Of a stretch of 64,000 bases of DNA, positions 47,943 to 56,202 are shown one piece after another (position 1 is the stretch's first letter; every line of letters begins with the position of its first letter). Both the position numbers and the translations under genes were made by a program. The notes beneath the pieces were generated by a model. It was not told the DNA's origin. It saw only the letters and a program-made list of their open reading frames with translations, and made no database searches. The DNA is from Thermobispora bispora DSM 43833 (lineage in GTDB: Bacteria; Actinomycetota; Actinomycetes; Streptosporangiales; Streptosporangiaceae), in assembly GCF_000092645.1 (NCBI RefSeq), contig NC_014165.1:1-64000 (forward strand), written 5' to 3'.

Positions 47943-48038
47943 CGTGCCCGCTATCCACTTTCGATTCCGTGGTTTTCCGCGGGCCGGGCACGCTCCGATA
48001 CGCTTCCTCCACGCAGTGAGAGGAGAAGTGGCACGCCA

Positions 48039-48602
48039 ATGTCCTCTGGGGACCTCGAAGCTCTCCTCCGGGTGACCGCACCGGGGTACAAGGGCGAGCC
48101 CGCTCCGGACATCGCCCTCGGGACCACCGACGGCCCGGTCGGCCGCCTTGTGCTCGCGGTGACCGCACGCGGTGTGGTGGCGTGCAGCTATGAGGACGAG
48201 GACACGGTCTACGCGCGGATCCACAAATCGCTGGGCGGGTCCATCGGTTCCGACCCGCGGCGGATCGACCCGGTGCGGCGGGAGCTCGACGCGTACTTCG
48301 AAGGCCGGCTCCGCGCCTTCTCCACCCCGGCCGATCTCCAGCTCGCGGCGCCGTTCGTGCGGACCGTGCTCCAGATGATGCTCTCCGTGCCGTACGGCAC
48401 GACCACGACCTATCGGGACATCGCGGCGCGCATCGGCCGGCCGCAGGCGGTGCGGGCGGTGAGCAGCGCGCTCAGCGCGAACCCGGTCTGCCTGTTCGTG
48501 CCGTGCCACCGGGCGGTGGAGTCCGCCGAGTCGCTGGGCGGGTACGCGGGGGGCGCCGAGGCCAAGGGGTACCTGCTCCGGCTCGAAGGCGCGCTCGCCT
48601 GA
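48039..48602 (+). CDS. ogt: Methylated-DNA–protein-cysteine methyltransferase (Ogt type)
   Basis: The 187-residue suicide enzyme transfers alkyl groups from O6-alkylguanine to its own cysteine. The C-terminal domain has SVPYGTTTTYRDIAARIGRP near residue 112, the active-site motif VPCHRAV near 152 and GGYAGGAEAKGYLLRLE near 165. A regular N-terminal ribonuclease-like domain precedes it. ATG at 48039 is placed by AGAGGAGAAG about ten bases upstream. It is divergent from the sensor kinase. Confidence 0.94.
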   Translation: MSSGDLEALLRVTAPGYKGEPAPDIALGTTDGPVGRLVLAVTARGVVACSYEDEDTVYARIHKSLGGSIGSDPRRIDPVRRELDAYFEGRLRAFSTPADLQLAAPFVRTVLQMMLSVPYGTTTTYRDIAARIGRPQAVRAVSSALSANPVCLFVPCHRAVESAESLGGYAGGAEAKGYLLRLEGALA

Positions 48603-48667
48603 TCCCGCCGGCGTACGGCCCGGCCGATCGATGCCCGCGGTCATGGCCGATGAGCCTGGTCCGGTGG

Positions 48668-50041
48668 TCACCGGCCGGTGAGCGCCGGGTCCCGCCGCTC
48701 CGCCTCGGCCATACGCCGCCGCCGGACGATCGGCCCGGCGAGCAGGGTGCCGGCGGCCGAGATCACGAACGCGGCGAGCGCGGCGTTCAGCCATGGCGGG
48801 CTGGTGAACCCGATGGCCGAGCGCGCCGCGGCCCAGATCGCGTCCCACCAGCCGACGGTCGGCGTGGCCGTCACGAGCCAGTAGGCGGCGAAGCCGAGCA
48901 GCCACGGCACGAGCATGAGCCAGCGCGCGGGGGCGTCCTCCGCGGTGTTCCAGCGGGACGCGCCGCCGAGCACGAAGTAGTCCACCGCGAGCACCGCGAA
49001 CATCGGCACGAAGACCGCGCCGATCACGCTGAGGAAGGCGCCGTAGGCGGTCACGTCGGCCACGAGCGCGATGAGGATGGTCACCACCCCGACCGCCACC
49101 GAGATCACCCGCCGGTCGAGGCGGGGCCGGAGGTTCTGGATCGACATGGTGGTCGAGTAGACGTTCGCGAACGACTGGTCCACCTCGCGCAGCACCAGGA
49201 TCCCGAAGAACAGCCCGCCGAGCGGGGCGGCGACGAAGGGGTCCCAGACCCGGTCCGGGTCGTTGCCCACGATGGCGAGCGCGGCGATCCCCAGCGCGAG
49301 GCAGGCGACCTGGGCGATCGTGTACCCGCCCACCACCCCGGTGAACGCCGCCGCGCTCGACCGGGAGTGCCGGGTGAAGTCGGCGGCGAGCGGCACCCAG
49401 GAGACCGACAGGGCGATCACATAGTCGACGGCCGGGGCGAACGCGTGCCACGACCCTTCGCCGAGCGAGGGCACCCGGGCGAAGAGCACCACCGAGAGCC
49501 AGACCATCGACACGATCACGCCCGCCGTCACGTACCGCCGCAGCAGCCGCAGCGAGCCGAGCGGCCGGATGGTGAGCGCGATCGTCACCACCCCGGCGAG
49601 CACCACCCACAGCGCGTACGGCGTGCCCGGCCCGAAGATCGCCTGGGCTCCCCGGGCGATCACCCACAGCTCGAACGCCCCCCAGCCGAGCATCTGCACG
49701 ATGTTGAGCACGGTGGGGACGTAGGAGAGGCGGGTGCCGAACAGGCCCCGGAGCAGCACCATCGCGGGCCGGCCGGTCTGGGTGCCCGGGATCGCCGACA
49801 CGCCGACCATCGCGGTCCCGATCAGGCTGCCGATGACCGCGGCGAGCAGGGCCGCGGGGAAGGTGAGCGGCTCACCGCCGAGCGGGTCGAGGAGGAACAG
49901 CGCGCCGGAGAACCCGAGGAGGCTCACCCCGAGGTTGGCCCAGAACGCCCCCTGGTCGAGCAGGCCGAGGGTCTTGGGCGGCTCTTCGTCGAGGGTGAGC
50001 GGGGCTTCGGAACGGTCGGAACCGACGCGGCCAGACGTCAT
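48668..50041 (-). CDS. cytX: NCS1-family permease under a TPP riboswitch (thiamine precursor uptake)
   Basis: The 457-residue transporter has about 12 membrane helices and NCS1 features: LGLLDQGAFWANLGVSLLGF near residue 26, SVSWVPLAADFTRHSR near 225 and VLREVDQSFANVYSTTMSIQ near 290. NCS1 proteins carry nucleobases and related ring compounds; those under TPP control (CytX) import hydroxymethylpyrimidine or similar thiamine precursors. A TPP riboswitch covers the leader and its end overlaps the ribosome-binding site AGGGAG seven bases before the ATG. tenA, a thiamine salvage gene, lies 1.7 kb further, consistent with this role. Confidence 0.9.
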   Translation of the reverse strand: MTSGRVGSDRSEAPLTLDEEPPKTLGLLDQGAFWANLGVSLLGFSGALFLLDPLGGEPLTFPAALLAAVIGSLIGTAMVGVSAIPGTQTGRPAMVLLRGLFGTRLSYVPTVLNIVQMLGWGAFELWVIARGAQAIFGPGTPYALWVVLAGVVTIALTIRPLGSLRLLRRYVTAGVIVSMVWLSVVLFARVPSLGEGSWHAFAPAVDYVIALSVSWVPLAADFTRHSRSSAAAFTGVVGGYTIAQVACLALGIAALAIVGNDPDRVWDPFVAAPLGGLFFGILVLREVDQSFANVYSTTMSIQNLRPRLDRRVISVAVGVVTILIALVADVTAYGAFLSVIGAVFVPMFAVLAVDYFVLGGASRWNTAEDAPARWLMLVPWLLGFAAYWLVTATPTVGWWDAIWAAARSAIGFTSPPWLNAALAAFVISAAGTLLAGPIVRRRRMAEAERRDPALTGR

Positions 50042-50047
50042 CGCACA

Positions 50048-50138
50048 CTCCCTACGCCGGTATTACCCGGACAGGTTCAGGCGGTCGGCGGCGCCGTGTC
50101 AGCCGCCCTCTCAGCCCGGTCAGGCCCGAGCTCCCGCG
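50048..50138 (-). ncRNA. TPP riboswitch (THI element)
   Basis: Read leftward from about 50138, the leader shows the conserved CTGAGAGGG core (TCTCAG on the plus strand at 50109–50114). A variable stem follows, then ACCTGTCCGGGTAATACCGG and GTAGGGAG. These are the conserved pyrimidine- and pyrophosphate-sensing arms of the thiamine pyrophosphate riboswitch. The 3′ end contains the ribosome-binding site of the NCS1 permease, so TPP binding would block translation initiation. Confidence 0.93.
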
Positions 50139-50325
50139 GTTCGATCGAGTTTTGCCGACGTGATTATGCGCACTGGTCGGTGATTTGTCACGCCCGGTCA
50201 AGCCGCGCGGTAAAGAATCCGCAGGCCGCGGCGCGGACCGGGGCAGGCCCGCGCGGTGGAGAACGCCAGGTGGAACGCCGGGCCCCGTCGGCCGCGCCGG
50301 GGCCGGCGGCCGGTCCGCGCCGGTG

Positions 50326-50658
50326 TCAGGCCACGTACGGGGGCATCCCGGTCTCGCTCACCATCGGGCGGCCGGCCGCCGCCCATGACTGCATGCCGCC
50401 GCCCACGTTGATCGCCTGCTTGCCGATGTGGTTGAGCCACGCGGCCGCCTGCGCGGACCGGCCGCCCGCCCGGCAGATCACGTAGATCGGCTGGGCGTCG
50501 GGCACCTCCCCGATCCGGGACCGCAGGTCGCCCATGGGGATGTGCACCGCCTGCGGCGCGTGCCCGGCCCGCCATTCGTCGAGCTCCCGGACGTCGAGCA
50601 GGAAGGCGTTCTCGGGGACCTCGCTCGCGTCCACTTCGTGCACCGTCATGCGTGCCAT
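50326..50658 (-). CDS. Rhodanese-like sulfurtransferase
   Basis: The single-domain rhodanese has 107–110 residues. FLLDVRELDEWRAGHAPQAV near residue 18 and the active-site loop VICRAGGRSAQAA near 60 contain the persulfide-forming cysteine. It closes with INVGGGMQSWAAAGRP. It would transfer sulfur or serve redox roles in the cytoplasm. ATG 50658 or 50649 could start it. It sits alone between the riboswitch and the Fpg-family gene. Confidence 0.93.
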   Translation of the reverse strand: MARMTVHEVDASEVPENAFLLDVRELDEWRAGHAPQAVHIPMGDLRSRIGEVPDAQPIYVICRAGGRSAQAAAWLNHIGKQAINVGGGMQSWAAAGRPMVSETGMPPYVA

Positions 50659-50791
50659 TCTGCAGGCCGGCGCCGGGTGCTCGCCCCGGCGGGGAGCGGA
50701 CGCCTGCGCCTGAGCCGGCCCCGCGGGGAGCGGACGCGTGCGGCTGAGCCGCCCTTGCCCCGAGCGGACGCGCTTCCGCGGCCGGCCGCCC

Positions 50792-51670
50792 TCACCGGAG
50801 CAGCCGGGACAGCCGCCGGTCGGCGAGGGGCCTGCCGCCGGTCTGACACGTCGGGCAGTACTGGAGCGCCGAGTCCGCGAACGACACCTCGCGGATCGTG
50901 TCCCCGCACGCGTGGCACGCCTCGCCGGTACGGCCGTGCACCCGCATGCGGAGCCGCGGGTGCGGTTCCGGGCGCTCGGCGGCGAGCGCCCGCGCCTCGG
51001 CGACCGCCTCGCCGAGGACGGTCACGATCGCCGAGTGGAGCGCGGCCACCTGGTCGTCGGTCAGCGAGTCGGCGAGCTTGAACGGGGAGAGCCGGGCGGC
51101 GTGCAGGATCTCGTCGGAGTACGCGTCGCCGATCCCGGAGATCAGCCGCTGATCGCGGAGCAGCCCTTTGACCTGGGTACAGCCGGCCCGGACGATCTCA
51201 CGGAGCCGGGCCACGGTGAAGCCGTCCGACAGCGGATCGATCCCCAGGCCGGCGATGCCCGGCACCTCGGCCGGGTCGTGCACCACGTAGAGCGCGAGGC
51301 GCTTGCGCGGGCCCGCCTCGTGCAGCTCGAACCCCGGCGCCCTGCCCTCGGGGTCCGGCGAGAGCCGTACCCGGGCGGCGAGCGGACCCCGCCCGGACCG
51401 GGCGGGCCGGGCGCCGGTGAGGTCGTCGCGCCAGCGCAACCGGCCGCTCCGGCCGAGGTGCGCGACCAGGTGCAGGCCCTCGCACTCCAGGTCGAGGAAC
51501 TTGCCGTGCCGGTGCACGCCGGTGATCGCCCGCCCCACGAGCGCCGCCGGAGGCGGGTTCACGGTCTTCAGCGCCTGGACCGCGACCACGTCGGCCCCGG
51601 CGACCGTACGGCCGCCGGCCCGCGCGCGCAGGAAGGCGGCGAGCGCCTCGACCTCGGGCAGCTCCGGCAT
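50792..51670 (-). CDS. Fpg/Nei-family DNA glycosylase
   Basis: The 292-residue enzyme removes oxidised bases and nicks the abasic site. It begins MPELPEVEAL, giving the catalytic Pro1 and Glu2. HRHGKFLDLE near residue 53 carries the conserved lysine. GLLRDQRLISGIGDAYSDEI near 165 is the helix–two-turn–helix, and the C-terminal zinc finger has CHACG near 246 and CPTCQTGG near 270. The LADRRLSRLLR ending shows it is complete. The sequence cannot separate Fpg from Nei activities. tenA follows 58 bases upstream on the same strand. Confidence 0.94.
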   Translation of the reverse strand: MPELPEVEALAAFLRARAGGRTVAGADVVAVQALKTVNPPPAALVGRAITGVHRHGKFLDLECEGLHLVAHLGRSGRLRWRDDLTGARPARSGRGPLAARVRLSPDPEGRAPGFELHEAGPRKRLALYVVHDPAEVPGIAGLGIDPLSDGFTVARLREIVRAGCTQVKGLLRDQRLISGIGDAYSDEILHAARLSPFKLADSLTDDQVAALHSAIVTVLGEAVAEARALAAERPEPHPRLRMRVHGRTGEACHACGDTIREVSFADSALQYCPTCQTGGRPLADRRLSRLLR

Positions 51671-51728
51671 GCCCTGCAGGTACCCGGCGCCCGCCGCGGC
51701 AATCCCGCGGCCGCCGTGGGCCGCCGGA

Positions 51729-52346
51729 TCAGACGGGGACGTCCCAGAAGGCGAGCTCGTGGTTCATGCCCTCGATGAACAGGGCCTTGGCCCGTTCGGG
51801 GTCCGGGTTCGCCTCGTCGAGCATCACCGCGATCCGGTCCGCGAGCGCGGCGAAGTTCGGGTCGGCGTAGGTCTCCACCCACCGCCGGTACCGCGGCTCG
51901 GCGGGCGGGTTCTTGGCGAGGATCTGGCCGAGGGTGGAGTACCCCCACATGCACGGGTAGAGCGCGGCGAGACCCTCGGCGTAGTTCGCCGCCGCCTCCA
52001 GCAGGAACGAGGTGTAGGCGGCGCAGGCCGGCCCCTTCACCGCACCCTCCAGGTCCGCGCCGAACTCGGCGGAGAGCGACCGGTGCAGGTTGAGCTCGTC
52101 GTGGAAGGTCGAGTACGCCAGGTCGACCAGGTCGCCGAGGTGCTTGTCCGGCGCCTGCCAGGCGAGGCGGCAGAACACCCGCACGTAGTCGTGGAGGTAC
52201 AGGTAGTCCTGCTCCAGCCACGACCGGAACACCTCCTCCGGCAGGTCACCGTTGGCGATGCCCCGGACCGTCGGGTGGGCGAGCTGGGCGTCGAGCATCG
52301 GCCGCCCAATGGCCTGCAATTCCTGCGAGATACCCATGAAACGCAT
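51729..52346 (-). CDS. tenA: Thiaminase II / TenA-family thiamine salvage enzyme
   Basis: The 202–205-residue all-helical protein has the TenA features DLPEEVFRSWLEQDYLYLHD near residue 34, the acidic STFHDEL near 80 and a cysteine in LYPCMWGYSTLGQ near 130. That cysteine marks the TenA_C type, which hydrolyses aminopyrimidine breakdown products of thiamine to hydroxymethylpyrimidine. The end has IEGMNHELAFWDVPV. A TPP-controlled NCS1 permease lies nearby. ATG at 52346 or 52337. Confidence 0.93.
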   Translation of the reverse strand: MRFMGISQELQAIGRPMLDAQLAHPTVRGIANGDLPEEVFRSWLEQDYLYLHDYVRVFCRLAWQAPDKHLGDLVDLAYSTFHDELNLHRSLSAEFGADLEGAVKGPACAAYTSFLLEAAANYAEGLAALYPCMWGYSTLGQILAKNPPAEPRYRRWVETYADPNFAALADRIAVMLDEANPDPERAKALFIEGMNHELAFWDVPV

Positions 52347-52384
52347 TCTGCCCGGGGGCCGGAATCGCCGCTTAGGGTGGAACC

Positions 52385-53041
52385 GTGACGCTGACGATCG
52401 CCGAAGAACTCCTGCTGCTCGGCTACCACGACGAGACCGGCCGCCCCCAGGCCGGGAGCGTGGAGCTCGACGCCGCCGTCGCCGGCGCCCTGCTGGCCGA
52501 GCTCGCCGTCGCCGGCCGCATCGACCTCCGGGACGACATGGTCGTGGTCACCGACCGCTCCCCGGTCGGTGACGAGGAGCTCGACGCCGTCCTGGCCCGC
52601 GTCCACGGCGAGCCCAAGCCGCGCAAGGCGCAGTGGTGGGTGGAGAGACTGCGCTCCGGCGAGCTCCGCAAGCGCCTGCTGCGGCGCCTCGCCGAGCGGG
52701 GTGTGCTCAGTGAGGAGACCACCAAGCTGTTCGGCCTCATCCCCCTGCGGCGCTACCCGGAACGGGACCCGTCGGCCGAGCAGGAGATCAGGCGGCGGAT
52801 CGAGAACGTGCTGACCGGGGCCGACCCGGACCCGCGGACCGCGGTCCTCATCTCGCTGCTCCACGCGGCGAGGCTCGACCGCAAGGCGTTCCCCAAGACC
52901 CACCGGAGGCGGATCAAGGAGATCGCCGAGGGAGAGTGGGCCGGCGCCGCCGTGTACCGGGCGATCGTCGCCGTCCAGGCCGCGGTGACCGCCGCGGTCG
53001 CCGCCGCGATCGCGGCCACGAGCGCCGCCGCCGGGAGCTGA
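52385..53041 (+). CDS. GPP34 (GOLPH3/VPS74-like) family protein
   Basis: The 218-residue protein has the GPP34 signature. TIAEELLLLGYHDETGRPQ lies at the N-terminus with a following ELDAAVAGALLAELAVAGRI stretch. RKRLLRRLAERGVLSEET is near residue 97 and RTAVLISLLHAARLDRKAF near 160. In eukaryotes the family binds phosphoinositides on the Golgi; bacterial members are common in actinomycetes and have no settled role, probably membrane association. It ends in an Ala-rich helix. GTG start at 52385 behind AGGGTGG. It is divergent from tenA. Confidence 0.9.
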   Translation: MTLTIAEELLLLGYHDETGRPQAGSVELDAAVAGALLAELAVAGRIDLRDDMVVVTDRSPVGDEELDAVLARVHGEPKPRKAQWWVERLRSGELRKRLLRRLAERGVLSEETTKLFGLIPLRRYPERDPSAEQEIRRRIENVLTGADPDPRTAVLISLLHAARLDRKAFPKTHRRRIKEIAEGEWAGAAVYRAIVAVQAAVTAAVAAAIAATSAAAGS

Positions 53042-53192
53042 GCCCTCGCATCGGCGCGGTACGGCCGGCGGCCTCGGGTCTCATCCGCCGGCACCCGCTC
53101 CGTGAGGCGACCTGCGCGGCGTGGCGGCCGGTGCCGGGCCGCCCTCCGCCGTCGCGCGGGCCGAGGCGGCTCGGAACGCCCCGGTCACCGCG

Positions 53193-54398
53193 CTACTTGT
53201 TGCTGAGCACGTCCTTCGGGACCGGCCGGTCCTCCTTGAGCGCGTTGAACAGCCGCAGCGCCTTCTCGGTGTCCCACTTCACCACCGCCATCCCGTTGAT
53301 CGTGGGCAGGGCGCCGATCGGCACCGCGGTGGAGATCGGCTTGTCCCGCATGGCCAGGGCGAGCCGGAGCAGGTCGATCGGCCCGGTGCCCGGGTCCACG
53401 GTGACCGCGTCCGCCGCGCTGAGCGCGAGCGGCACCGAGCTGAACGGGTTGAGCAGGGTGCCCGGGCTGGCCGCCTTGCTCACCAGGGCGGCGAGGAACT
53501 GGCGCTGGCGCTGGGTGCGCTCGAGGTCGGGGATGGCGCCGGTCGCCCGGGTGCGGACGTAGCCGAGCGCCGTGCCGCCGTCCATGACCTGGCAGCCCTT
53601 CTTCAGGTTGATGCCGGCCTTGGGGTCCTTGATGTTCTGCTTCACGCAGATCTCGACCCCGCCGATGGCGTCGACGATGTCGACGAACCCGCCGAAGCCG
53701 ATCTCCATGTAGTGGTCGATCCGGATCCCCGTGACCTGCTCGACGGTCTTGACCAGCAGCTCCGGGCCGCCGAACGCGTAGGCCGCGTTCAGCTTGTTCC
53801 TGCCGTGCCCGTCGATCGGCACGTACGAGTCCCGGGGCAGGCTGACCAGGGTCGGCCGGCCGTCCCGGGGGATGTGGAGCAGCATCACGGTGTCGGTCCG
53901 CCGGCCGCCGACCGAACCGGTGGCGAGCCGCTTCCGCTCGGCCGCGGTCAGCCCTTCCCGGCTGTCCGAGCCGACCAGCAGCCAGTCGGTGCCCGGCGTC
54001 TCCTCGGGCCGCCCGGGGTAGTCGGAGAACGCCTCGGTCGTGGTGAGCCGGGAGCCGATCCAGAAGTAGCCGCCCACCACGAAGACGAGCAGCAGCACGA
54101 GCGCGCAGACGAGGGTGGTGCGGATCACCTTGCCCAGGGACCGCCCACCGCCCATCCCCAGGGCGGGCCGCCCGCCGGACCCCGCACCGCCGTCCCCGCG
54201 CCCGGATCGGCGCAGCGGCCGTACCGGCTCTCGCCCGGGACGCGGCCTGCCGTATACCCTCGAGGTGATGCGCGGGATCGTGGTCGATCCGTCCCCGGGA
54301 GAGGCGCCCGCACCACGGGGCACGTTCTCACCGGAGGGATCCCTCTGTGCCCCGGCGGGGCGGCGGATCACTCGGGTCGCTTCGTCGTCCTCGGCCAC
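53193..54398 (-). CDS. LytR–CpsA–Psr family cell-wall glycopolymer ligase
   Basis: The 401-residue LCP protein attaches polyprenyl-linked glycopolymers to peptidoglycan outside the membrane. A Gly/Arg-rich cytoplasmic tail (about 80 residues) leads to one membrane helix (TTLVCALVLLLVFVVGGYF). The LCP domain has GSDSREG near residue 145, GRRTDTVMLLHI near 165, the polyprenyl-phosphate-binding LVSLPRDSYVPIDG near 185 and GYVRTRATGAIPDLERTQRQ near 275. GTG 54398 follows GGGGGA and is preferred; an earlier in-frame GTG at 54437 would add 13 residues. Confidence 0.93.
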   Translation of the reverse strand: MAEDDEATRVIRRPAGAQRDPSGENVPRGAGASPGDGSTTIPRITSRVYGRPRPGREPVRPLRRSGRGDGGAGSGGRPALGMGGGRSLGKVIRTTLVCALVLLLVFVVGGYFWIGSRLTTTEAFSDYPGRPEETPGTDWLLVGSDSREGLTAAERKRLATGSVGGRRTDTVMLLHIPRDGRPTLVSLPRDSYVPIDGHGRNKLNAAYAFGGPELLVKTVEQVTGIRIDHYMEIGFGGFVDIVDAIGGVEICVKQNIKDPKAGINLKKGCQVMDGGTALGYVRTRATGAIPDLERTQRQRQFLAALVSKAASPGTLLNPFSSVPLALSAADAVTVDPGTGPIDLLRLALAMRDKPISTAVPIGALPTINGMAVVKWDTEKALRLFNALKEDRPVPKDVLSNK

Positions 54399-54639
54399 CG
54401 TCGTTCCCCCGCTCGTCACTCCAACGCGTGTTCTCACGGTACGCGGGCCCTCGTCAGCTGCGTATAAGCCGCTCGGTCACACATACCGAGCCGGCCGACG
54501 GGAAACATCGAGACGAGGTCGACCGTTACCCGTGATTGGACATCCCTAGCGAAAGGATGAGTGTGTCGTCCGCTTCGGACCCATGCAGTACCGGCCCGTG
54601 CCTCGGCACGGGACCCCATGATCATATGGCGGGCGCCAG

Positions 54640-56202
54640 ATGAGCGCCGCCATAGGCCTGCTGGCCGTTGTGATCATCACCTTCGCGACCGGCTTCTTCG
54701 TCGCCCAGGAATTCGCCTTCGTCGCGGCCAACCGCACCGTGCTGCGCGAGCAGGCGCTGCGCGGTGACCGATCCGCCGAACGCGCCCTCACCGTCACGTC
54801 GCGGCTCTCGTTCATGCTCTCGGGCGCCCAGCTCGGCATCACCGTGACCACCCTGCTGGTCGGTTTCATCGCCGAGCCCGCGATCGCCGCGGGCGTCCGC
54901 GGCCCGCTGCTCGCCATCGGGGTGCCGGAGGAGATGGTCCCCGGCGTGTCGATCACCCTGGGCATCGCGTTCGCCACCGTACTGCAGATGATCTTCGGTG
55001 AGCTGGCGCCGAAGAACCTGGGCATCGCCCGGCCCGAGCCGGTGGCGAGGTTCCTCGCCCGGCCCACGCTCGTCTACCTCAAGGTGGCCGGGCCGGTCAT
55101 CCGCCTCTTCGACTCGGCGGCCAACCGGCTGATCCGCCTCGCCGGGATGGAGCCGGTCGAGGAGCTCGAGCACGGGGTCACCGCCCGGGAGCTCGCCCGG
55201 ATCGTGGACGAGTCCGCGGCGGCGGGTGAGCTGCCCCGCCGGCTCGCCGACCTGCTCGACCGGGCGCTGGAGTTCGGCGACCGGACCACCGAGGACGTCA
55301 TGGTGCCGCGCCCGCGCGTGGTCTCCCTCCGCGCCGACCGGCCCGTCGGCGACCTGCTCGAGGCCCTGCGCAGCCACGGCCACTCGCGGTACCCGGTGCT
55401 CGGCGAGGCCCCGGACGACGTGGTCGGCGTCACCGGGCTGACCGAGTACGTGCGGGCCGGATCGCCGCGGACCGGGGTGATCCGCGACATCACCCGGCCG
55501 GCCATGCTCGTCCCGGCCACGCTGCCGCTCCACGCGCTGCTGGAGCGGATGACGGCCGCCGGGGAGACGTTCGCCTGTGTGATCGACGAGTACGGCGGGC
55601 TCGCCGGCGTGGTCTCCATCGAGGACCTCGCCGAGGAGCTGGTCGGGGAGCTTGTCGACGAGAACGACCCCGAGCCGCTCGGCGTCGTCCGGGTCGGCGA
55701 CGACGGCTGGAATGTGCCGGGCACGCTCCGGCTCGACGAGGTCGAGCGCGCCACCGGCGTCCGGCTGCCGGAGAGCGAGGACTACGAGACGATCGCCGGC
55801 CTGGTGCTCGCCCGCCTCGGCCGCATGGCCGAGGTCGGCGACGAGGTGGCGGTCGCGGTCCTCCCGGACGACGACCTGTTCGCCGAGGAGGAGCAGCGGC
55901 ACGCCGCGCTCGGCGTGCTGAGCGTGCGCCGCCGGGTGCCCGAGTGGGTACGGCTCACGCTCCGGATGGGGCCGCCGCCCAACCCCGGCGACGACTCCAC
56001 GGCGGAACCGGACGTGCGGTGGGCCCACGGACGGCGGCTGCCGGTCTCCCCGCCGCAGGGGAGGGGCGCCGGTCGCCCCATGGGCGGGCCGGCCGCGCCG
56101 CCTCCGGTGAACGGCGCAGCGGTCCCTGAGGGTGAGCCGGTCTCCCCGCGGGCCGCGTCCGAGGCCGGCTCGAGCGAACCACTGGGCTGGAGGGCGCGAT
56201 GA
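54640..56202 (+). CDS. CNNM/CorC-family transporter-like protein with CBS domains (first)
   Basis: The 520-residue protein has an N-terminal DUF21/CNNM membrane domain of about four helices (FATGFFVAQEFAFVAANRT near residue 16, SGAQLGITVTTLLVGFIAEP near 60 and QMIFGELAPKNLGIARPE near 118). A CBS pair (about 210–340) is followed by a CorC_HlyC ligand-like domain (about 345–430). A Pro/Gly-rich tail ends the chain. The family is linked to Mg2+/Co2+ homeostasis in other bacteria; the older 'hemolysin' label is doubtful. Its stop overlaps the next paralogue's start by 4 bp. Confidence 0.92.
   Translation: MSAAIGLLAVVIITFATGFFVAQEFAFVAANRTVLREQALRGDRSAERALTVTSRLSFMLSGAQLGITVTTLLVGFIAEPAIAAGVRGPLLAIGVPEEMVPGVSITLGIAFATVLQMIFGELAPKNLGIARPEPVARFLARPTLVYLKVAGPVIRLFDSAANRLIRLAGMEPVEELEHGVTARELARIVDESAAAGELPRRLADLLDRALEFGDRTTEDVMVPRPRVVSLRADRPVGDLLEALRSHGHSRYPVLGEAPDDVVGVTGLTEYVRAGSPRTGVIRDITRPAMLVPATLPLHALLERMTAAGETFACVIDEYGGLAGVVSIEDLAEELVGELVDENDPEPLGVVRVGDDGWNVPGTLRLDEVERATGVRLPESEDYETIAGLVLARLGRMAEVGDEVAVAVLPDDDLFAEEEQRHAALGVLSVRRRVPEWVRLTLRMGPPPNPGDDSTAEPDVRWAHGRRLPVSPPQGRGAGRPMGGPAAPPPVNGAAVPEGEPVSPRAASEAGSSEPLGWRAR

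Noticed and set aside
45975-48602. Long upstream extension of the ogt frame (875 codons)
   Set aside because: All but the last 187 codons are antisense to the sensor kinase. The ogt ribosome-binding site and family length fix the start at 48039.
46026-49667. Long upstream extension of the sensor kinase frame (1213 codons)
   Set aside because: Beyond 47942 the frame runs through the ogt gene and antisense permease; the kinase domains begin after 47942.
48503-50485. 660-codon rightward frame over the NCS1 permease and riboswitch
   Set aside because: Antisense shadow with no protein character; it crosses the riboswitch.
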